From the NCBI RefSeq assembly GCF_002706795.1, contig NZ_CP017705.1:2170001-2234000 (forward strand): a DNA stretch of 64,000 nt, in the 5' to 3' direction. Source of the stretch: Brevibacillus laterosporus DSM 25. Its GTDB lineage: Bacteria; Bacillota; Bacilli; Brevibacillales; Brevibacillaceae. Positions 59,095 through 64,000 of this stretch are shown here, piece by piece. Within the stretch, counting starts at the first letter, position 1. Each line of letters starts with the position of its first letter. A model generated the notes under the pieces. It did no database searches. It was not told the DNA's origin and was given only the letters and a program-made list of their open reading frames with translations. The position numbers and the translations under genes are program-made.

Positions 59095-60561
59095 ATGGTG
59101 AATACCATTTATGTTGTAGGACTTGGGGCAGGTAATCTAGACCAAATGCCTCTGGGTATGTATAAACGCTTAAAACAGACGAAGCATTTGTATGTCCGTA
59201 CAGCTGATCATCCAGTATTGGATCAATTGGCTGAAGAAGGGCTTACTTACACGTCCTTTGATTCTATTTATGAAAAACATGATTCATTTGAACAGGTATA
59301 TCAAGAGATTGCTGGGCAACTGTTATCCAAGGTTAAAGCAGAAGGTGAAGTAACCTACGCCGTTCCTGGACATCCTTTAGTAGCAGAACGGACGGTGCAA
59401 CTGCTACTAAGTCATGCGGTAGAGGAGCAAGTAGAGGTAAAGATATTAGGTGGACAAAGCTTCTTAGATCCGCTGTTCGCTCGCCTTGCTATTGATCCAA
59501 TCGAAGGTTTTACTTTGTTAGACGCGACAAGCATGACAGCAGATCAAGTAAATCCAGGGCTACATACCGTTATTGCCCAGGTCTACGATCAAATGTCTGC
59601 TTCAGACGCGAAGCTTACCTTAATGGAAGTACTACCAGACGAATATGAGGTTATCGTCGCTACAGCGGTTGGGATAGAAGGTAAAGAGATTGTGGAGCGT
59701 CTACCATTATACGATTTAGATCGAGTGGAGCATCTGGGTAATCTAAGCCTAATCTATGTTCCCCCTACCGTAGAAGAGTCAGTAAAGCAACGTCAATTCT
59801 CCTATTTAAAAGAAGTGATTGCAACTTTGCGTGGACCAGAAGGTTGTCCATGGGATCGTAAGCAGACTCACCAAAGCTTGCGCCGTTATTTGTTAGAAGA
59901 AACCTATGAAACAGTAGAAGCGATCGATCAGGATGATGTGGATGCGCTTTGCGAGGAATTAGGGGACGTGCTCTTACAGATCATGCTTCATGCACAGATT
60001 GCTTCAGAGGAGGGCTACTTCACAATTGAAGATATCATTTCCACTCTGACTGCTAAAATGATTCGACGTCATCCGCATGTATTTGGTGAATCGGAAGTAG
60101 CTGATGCCGATGCAGTAGTGGTCAATTGGGAGCAGATAAAGGCCCAAGAGAAAGCGGAGAAGGGGGTTGTACCTGAAACTTCTTCCTTGCTGGATTCTCT
60201 ACCAAAGGATTTACCGGCGATTTTATCAGCTGTCAAAATTCAAAAGAAGGCAGCGGAAGTTGGGTTCGATTGGGACGAAGTGAAAGATGTATATGCTAAA
60301 ATTGAAGAAGAGTACAAGGAGGTACAGCAAGCAACTCCAGAGGAACAAACAGGTGAATTGGGGGATTTGCTCTTTGCTGTAATCAACCTAGCCCGCTTCA
60401 TGAAGGTTGACCCTGAACAGGCTTTAGCGCTAACTAATCTTAAATTTAAGCGTAGATTTCATTATATTGAACAAAAGCTACATGAAAATAACAAGCAATT
60501 TGCTGATACAACGTTAGAAGAGCTGGATCGTTATTGGAATGAGGCCAAAGCTCAAGAGTAG
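59095..60561 (+). CDS. yabN: SAM-methyltransferase / MazG nucleotide pyrophosphohydrolase fusion
   Basis: 488 residues. The N-terminal tetrapyrrole-methylase-like domain (about 1-220: IYVVGLGAGNLDQMPLG ... VPGHPLVAERTVQLLL) is fused to two MazG repeats (LRGPEGCPWDRKQTHQSLRRYLLEETYE with EELGDVLLQIMLHAQIA; and the second with GELGDLLFAVINLARF). The MazG part hydrolyses NTPs to NMP and pyrophosphate. Conserved yabM-yabN-yabO order. Confidence 0.95.
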   Translation: MVNTIYVVGLGAGNLDQMPLGMYKRLKQTKHLYVRTADHPVLDQLAEEGLTYTSFDSIYEKHDSFEQVYQEIAGQLLSKVKAEGEVTYAVPGHPLVAERTVQLLLSHAVEEQVEVKILGGQSFLDPLFARLAIDPIEGFTLLDATSMTADQVNPGLHTVIAQVYDQMSASDAKLTLMEVLPDEYEVIVATAVGIEGKEIVERLPLYDLDRVEHLGNLSLIYVPPTVEESVKQRQFSYLKEVIATLRGPEGCPWDRKQTHQSLRRYLLEETYETVEAIDQDDVDALCEELGDVLLQIMLHAQIASEEGYFTIEDIISTLTAKMIRRHPHVFGESEVADADAVVVNWEQIKAQEKAEKGVVPETSSLLDSLPKDLPAILSAVKIQKKAAEVGFDWDEVKDVYAKIEEEYKEVQQATPEEQTGELGDLLFAVINLARFMKVDPEQALALTNLKFKRRFHYIEQKLHENNKQFADTTLEELDRYWNEAKAQE

Positions 60562-60588
60562 TCAAAGCTACATAGAGGAGGAATACTT

Positions 60589-60882
60589 ATGCGTCTTGAT
60601 AAATTTCTAAAGGTGTCCCGTTTAATTAAACGACGTACTTTAGCTAAGGATGTTTGTGATCAGGGACGTGTCGAAATTAATGAACGTACTGCAAAAGCGT
60701 CCAGCAATATAAAAGTGGGCGATTCTATCTCCATTCGTTTTGGACAAAAGATCGTTACGGTAAAAGTTGAAGAAATTAAAGAAAACGCGCGTAAGGATGA
60801 GGCCGCTTCCCTTTACACAGTAATTGGTGAAGTACCTGTGCCACGTGATGAAAAAGAAGAAGATGAATACCTAAGAGCGTAA
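60589..60882 (+). CDS. yabO: S4-domain RNA-binding protein RqcP
   Basis: 97 residues (B. subtilis YabO/RqcP 86). The S4 domain MRLDKFLKVSRLIKRRTLAKDVCDQGRVEINERTAKASSNIKVGD is nearly complete. RqcP acts with RqcH in ribosome-associated quality control, adding alanine tails to stalled peptides. Start follows GAGGAGGAATACTT. Confidence 0.94.
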   Translation: MRLDKFLKVSRLIKRRTLAKDVCDQGRVEINERTAKASSNIKVGDSISIRFGQKIVTVKVEEIKENARKDEAASLYTVIGEVPVPRDEKEEDEYLRA

Positions 60883-60905
60883 GCAATAGTTCTAAAAGGA
60901 CATCC

Positions 60906-60990
60906 CCCTCCATATCTTGGTACAAAGAGGAACATTTTGTTCCCAGCGTTTTGGATCGTACTCCAGACCACCAAGATAGGGAGGGTTTTT
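60906..60990 (+). terminator. terminator-like hairpin overlapping the yabP ribosome binding site
   Basis: CCCTCCATATCTTGG at 60906-60920 pairs (one mismatch) with CCAAGATAGGGAGGG at 60971-60985, followed by TTTTT. The 3' arm contains GGGAGGG, the yabP Shine-Dalgarno. An inner GGAAC/GTTCC hairpin is also present. Confidence 0.75.
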
Positions 60991-60992
60991 AT

Positions 60993-61277
60993 ATGATCGA
61001 ACCAAATAAACGACCTCGCCATGAAATTGTCATGATCAATCGGCGTAGTTTGGCTATATCCGGGGTAAAAAAGGTAGAAAGCTTTGATAGTGAAGAATTT
61101 CTGTTAGAAACAGAAGGTGGTTTTCTTACTATACGCGGCCAGAATCTTCATATGAAAAACCTGAGTCTTGAAACCGGAGAAGTGGCCATTGAGGGTTTCG
61201 TCCATGACATGGGGTATATAGAACAGGGGCAGGCCGGAGATCGATCGAAAGGATTTTTCGGCAAATTATTTAAGTGA
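60993..61277 (+). CDS. yabP: sporulation protein YabP
   Basis: 94 residues, YabP/YqfC family. HEIVMINRRSLAISGVKKVESFDSEEFLLETEGGFLTIRGQNLHMKNLSLETGEVAIEGFVHDMGY is the conserved beta-rich region. Expressed in the mother cell in B. subtilis and needed for sporulation with YabQ. ATG at 60993 is 7 nt after GGGAGGG. The stop overlaps the yabQ start. Confidence 0.93.
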   Translation: MIEPNKRPRHEIVMINRRSLAISGVKKVESFDSEEFLLETEGGFLTIRGQNLHMKNLSLETGEVAIEGFVHDMGYIEQGQAGDRSKGFFGKLFK

Positions 61278-61843
61278 GTATCAGTATTCAGTTTCAGACT
61301 ATGGCTTTCATGTCCCTGTGCGGAATTTGTATGGGGATGGGGTTTGATACGTACCATGTCATAAAAGGCAAAGGCCGCTTCCCACTTTGGATCGTTTTCA
61401 TATTAGATATGTTATTTTGGTTAAGTAGTGTGGGAATTGTTTTTTATGTGCTGGTATGGGTTAACGATGGGATAGTGAGATTTCCGATATATCTAGGTAT
61501 TATTATAGGAGCATGGCTCTATTTCCTTATAGGTAGTAAGGTTTATATCAGATTTTTGTTAACTGTGCTAAAATGGAGTATAGGGGTATTTCAGATCAGT
61601 GTTAAAATTATTGACTTTCTATTGATTAAACCAATAGAGATAATTTTTCATTTTATCTGGGTTATTGTTGGGTTCCTTTTTACTGTACTGGCAAAGATAG
61701 GATTGTTCATTTGGCGAATCATTTCTTGGCCATTGTCACCATTTGTTCCATGGAGTCGTAACTTGTGGAAAAGTATTAGGGGCAAGATGGCAGGAGCAAA
61801 GGAAGTACTGAAGAAATGGTTTACCAAGGAAAACAAAGAGTAG
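61274..61843 (+). CDS. yabQ: spore cortex membrane protein YabQ
   Basis: 189 residues with four to five hydrophobic segments (MAFMSLCGICMGMGFDTY; FPLWIVFILDMLFWLSSVGIVFYVLVW; IYLGIIIGAWLYFLIGSKVYI; IIFHFIWVIVGFLFTVLAKIGLFI) and a basic tail. B. subtilis YabQ is needed for spore cortex formation. GTG start overlaps the yabP stop by 4 nt, with no clear binding site, so translation is probably coupled. Confidence 0.9.
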   Translation: MSISIQFQTMAFMSLCGICMGMGFDTYHVIKGKGRFPLWIVFILDMLFWLSSVGIVFYVLVWVNDGIVRFPIYLGIIIGAWLYFLIGSKVYIRFLLTVLKWSIGVFQISVKIIDFLLIKPIEIIFHFIWVIVGFLFTVLAKIGLFIWRIISWPLSPFVPWSRNLWKSIRGKMAGAKEVLKKWFTKENKE

Positions 61844-61869
61844 AAAGGTAGCAAAGGTGGAGAGCAGAC

Positions 61870-62181
61870 ATGGCCAAAGAACGTCCCTCTCAATCGAATA
61901 ATCTAGGTCGTAAGCGCAGACTTCGCTTTATTATGTTCTTCGTGTTCTGCTTCCTTATCTGGACGTGCTATACGGCATATCTTCAAAGCTCTGTTATTGC
62001 TGAGACGGAAGAACAAGTAGAAGCGCTACAAAAACAGGCAGAGGAAGTAAAAGGACAACAAGAAGAGCTAACCAAGAAGATGAAACGATTGGATGATCCA
62101 GAATACATCGCAGAGCTTGCACGCAAAAATAATTTTATGTCCAAGCCGGGTGAGATCATCTTTTTGATCCCTGATAATTAA
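61870..62181 (+). CDS. divIC: cell division protein DivIC
   Basis: 103-residue bitopic divisome protein of the FtsB/DivIC family that joins FtsL and DivIB. One membrane segment (about residues 21-38, FIMFFVFCFLIWTCYTAYL) is followed by a coiled coil (about 45-75) and the conserved DDPEYIAELARKNNFMSKPGEIIFLIP tail. In B. subtilis yabR follows; here it is absent. Confidence 0.93.
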   Translation: MAKERPSQSNNLGRKRRLRFIMFFVFCFLIWTCYTAYLQSSVIAETEEQVEALQKQAEEVKGQQEELTKKMKRLDDPEYIAELARKNNFMSKPGEIIFLIPDN

Positions 62182-62309
62182 GCCATTTGGATCTAGCTAA
62201 AATAAATTTACGAAAACGTGCAATAGATTTTAAAAACAGGAAGGTCATTTTAATTAAATGGCGAATATAATATAACAAGCCCGTTTCGCCGAGCGCGAAT
62301 CACCTGATG

Positions 62310-62343
62310 GCCGACGTTGAACGCAAGACGTCGGTTTTTTTTA
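62310..62343 (+). terminator. terminator after divIC
   Basis: CCGACGT pairs with ACGTCGG around TGAACGCAAG, followed by eight T. 62182-62309 shows no gene and no tRNA. Confidence 0.85.
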
Positions 62344-62479
62344 TTCCGATTCTTTTGTGATTTAAAGCGATAAAGTAAATATCTTCTATTCAATCCTCGA
62401 CAGGTACCCCAATCAATTCGTATCGTCTTCAGCATAAATCCATGAACGATCAAACAAATAAACGAGATACGTTTAAATT

Positions 62480-62545
62480 TGTCGGACGATTTTAGGAATA
62501 TGCCTCTATCGTTTGACAAAATTTACAGCAGTCCATTCGTATAAT
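62480..62545 (+). promoter_or_regulatory. Spo0A-activated promoter of spoIIE
   Basis: TTGACA at 62513-62518 and TATAAT at 62540-62545 are perfect hexamers separated by 21 bp, the same abnormal spacing as the B. subtilis spoIIE promoter, which needs Spo0A~P. A near-consensus 0A box TGTCGGA lies at 62480-62486, and TTTGACAAA overlaps the -35. Confidence 0.75.
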
Positions 62546-62581
62546 TGGGTACACAAAACTCAAAACGGGTGGTGCTAGTAT

Positions 62582-64000
62582 ATGTTCAATAAAAGCCAAG
62601 TAGTTTCTCCAAATGCTAATCTCTTTACTCAACAGCTATCTAATCAAGTATCTCAGACTATGGGGAGGTTCGGTGATAAAGCTGCTGCCTTTCTAAAAAA
62701 ATGGCATATTCTTACACTTACTATGGGTTTTTTATTAGGAAGAGCTCTTATTCTTGATGAATTATCACCATTTGTTGTTCCTTACTTCATAGTGATGTAC
62801 TTTCTCCGTCGAGATACATTGCTAGCTAGTGCATTGGGAATGCTGGTAGGCTCATTAGCTCATTCAATTCCTCTAGGTATGCAGACGTTACTGAGTATCA
62901 TACTTGCTGCTGGTGTGTGCCGTATCTCGGAGAAATGGAAACGAAAAGACTTTTCCTATACCCCATTTATGGTGGTAGGAACCGTATTTGCTAGCCATCT
63001 ATTATGTAAGGTTATTCAGAATCAGGTAAACACATACAGTGTGACTATGATTGCGGTTGAAGCAATTCTTAGTTTTGTTTTGACACTTATCTTTATTCAG
63101 TCCTTATCCATCATTCACATAAATAAACCATTTGAACCTTTAAAGACAGAAGAAATTATATGCCTTGTCATTTTATTAGCTTCTTTAATGACGGGAACAG
63201 TAGGCTGGGTTATACAGGGGGTTTCCATGGAACATATCCTGTCCCGTTATCTTCTATTATTATTCGCTTTTGTTGGAGGAGGGACGGTCGGGGCCGCAGT
63301 GGGGGTGGTTACCGGGCTCATTCTCAGTTTGGCTGATGTGAGTGCCTTACAACAAATTAGTTTACTCGCTTTCGCAGGTTTACTAGCGGGGCTATTAAAG
63401 GAAGGAAAGAAAATTGGTGTAGTAGCAGGACTCTTAATCGGAACTTCCATTCTGGGAATCTATGGTGGTGCCGAAAGTGGATTATATCTCTCTTTAATCG
63501 AGACCTCGATTGCCGCTTTCCTCTTTTTATTAACGCCAGCTTTTATTTGGAAAAGAGTAGCCAGCTTCATTCCGGGGACTTCGGAACACATACAATCTCA
63601 CCAGGAATATATGCGGCGCATACGTGACATGACAGCAGGTAAAATTCAGCAGTTTTCCGATTTGTTTATTGAGTTATCCCATTCATTCGCTCAAACAGCT
63701 GAAACAAAAAATAGAGTTGAGGAGGAAGAGATAGATCTTTATTTAAGTAAAGTGACGGAGAGGACATGCCAGCTTTGCTGGAAGAAAGAGCAGTGCTGGG
63801 AGCGAGATACTCAAATGACCTACGAAGCGATGAGTAACATGCTTATTACGGTATTCGAGCATGGGACAATGCAAGGAGCAACTATACCAAAGGAGTGGGA
63901 AAAGAAATGCGTGAAAACAGAAAAGGTAATCCAACATATGGAGCAAGAGTACCACCAGATGATTGAACATAATCAATTAAAAAAACAAATTCAAGATAGT
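62582..64000 (+). CDS. spoIIE: stage II sporulation protein E, 5' part
   Basis: Open to the end of the window: 473 codons of a protein usually about 820 residues. The N-terminal part (about residues 40-310) has roughly ten membrane segments, followed by the start of the central FtsZ-interacting and regulatory domain (HQEYMRRIRDMTAGKIQQFSDLF; CQLCWKKEQCW). The C-terminal PP2C phosphatase, which dephosphorylates SpoIIAA to activate sigma-F, lies beyond the window. Start follows GGGTGGT. Confidence 0.93.
   Translation, partial: MFNKSQVVSPNANLFTQQLSNQVSQTMGRFGDKAAAFLKKWHILTLTMGFLLGRALILDELSPFVVPYFIVMYFLRRDTLLASALGMLVGSLAHSIPLGMQTLLSIILAAGVCRISEKWKRKDFSYTPFMVVGTVFASHLLCKVIQNQVNTYSVTMIAVEAILSFVLTLIFIQSLSIIHINKPFEPLKTEEIICLVILLASLMTGTVGWVIQGVSMEHILSRYLLLLFAFVGGGTVGAAVGVVTGLILSLADVSALQQISLLAFAGLLAGLLKEGKKIGVVAGLLIGTSILGIYGGAESGLYLSLIETSIAAFLFLLTPAFIWKRVASFIPGTSEHIQSHQEYMRRIRDMTAGKIQQFSDLFIELSHSFAQTAETKNRVEEEEIDLYLSKVTERTCQLCWKKEQCWERDTQMTYEAMSNMLITVFEHGTMQGATIPKEWEKKCVKTEKVIQHMEQEYHQMIEHNQLKKQIQDS

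Noticed and set aside
62182-62581. tRNA genes expected near spoIIE by analogy with B. subtilis
   Set aside because: No cloverleaf, TTC-containing arm or acceptor stem could be made out; only a terminator and the spoIIE promoter.

Overview
The window is a near-origin chromosomal segment of an endospore-forming, low-GC Firmicute. Gene order follows the Bacillus subtilis rrnO-yaaC-guaB-dacA-...-divIC-spoIIE segment almost gene for gene. The protein variants, the glyoxylate-shunt genes and the moderate GC content suggest Brevibacillus, perhaps close to B. laterosporus. The species call is an inference from memory, not from a database search.

Layout. 1-2382 is the 3' part of a 23S rRNA, followed by a terminator with no 5S gene. 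2481-10152 holds yaaC (minus), guaB, dacA, pdxST and a T-box-controlled serS. 10418-16011 is a non-canonical block where B. subtilis has dck/dgk: a 50-residue zinc-finger-like protein, malate synthase and isocitrate lyase, a YflT-type general stress protein, and a compact rsbV-rsbW-sigB operon. 16251-24185 returns to tadA, a pseudouridine synthase (minus), large SRP RNA, a soluble two-PAS histidine kinase, dnaX, ybaB, recR, a CPBP protein, yaaL and bofA. 24189-27492 holds three unfamiliar genes: a membrane protein, a membrane-anchored alkaline-phosphatase-fold protein with eroded metal ligands, and a UDP-glucose-dehydrogenase-like protein lacking its cofactor motif and catalytic cysteine. 27529-35433 is csfB, yaaO, tmk, darA, yaaR, holB, ricT, yabA, yabB, yazA and rsmI. 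Then come abrB (minus), T-box metS, tatD, yabE, rnmV, ksgA, veg, sspF, ispE, purR, spoVG, a COG0523 GTPase (minus), glmU, prs, ctc, pth, fin, mfd, a prsA-like lipoprotein, spoVT, yabM, yabN, yabO, yabP, yabQ, divIC and the 5' part of spoIIE, which runs off the end.

How the parts work together. Most genes serve information processing (DNA polymerase III clamp loader, recombination, tRNA charging, rRNA and tRNA modification), nucleotide and cofactor supply (GuaB, PdxST, Tmk, Prs, PurR), envelope precursors (DacA, GlmU, IspE, YabM) or sporulation control (AbrB, SpoVG, BofA, CsfB, Fin, SspF, SpoVT, YabP/Q, SpoIIE). Promoters readable in the sequence match these roles: sigma-B-like sites before yflT and rsbV, a sigma-H-like site before spoVG, sigma-G/F-like sites before sspF, fin and spoVT, tandem Spo0A boxes just downstream of the abrB promoter, and a 21-bp-spaced promoter before spoIIE.

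Points most worth a second look: the pair of probable pseudoenzymes at 24853-27492, the tiny four-CxxC protein at 10418, and two genes (ctc, yabP) whose ribosome binding sites lie inside the 3' arm of terminator-like hairpins.
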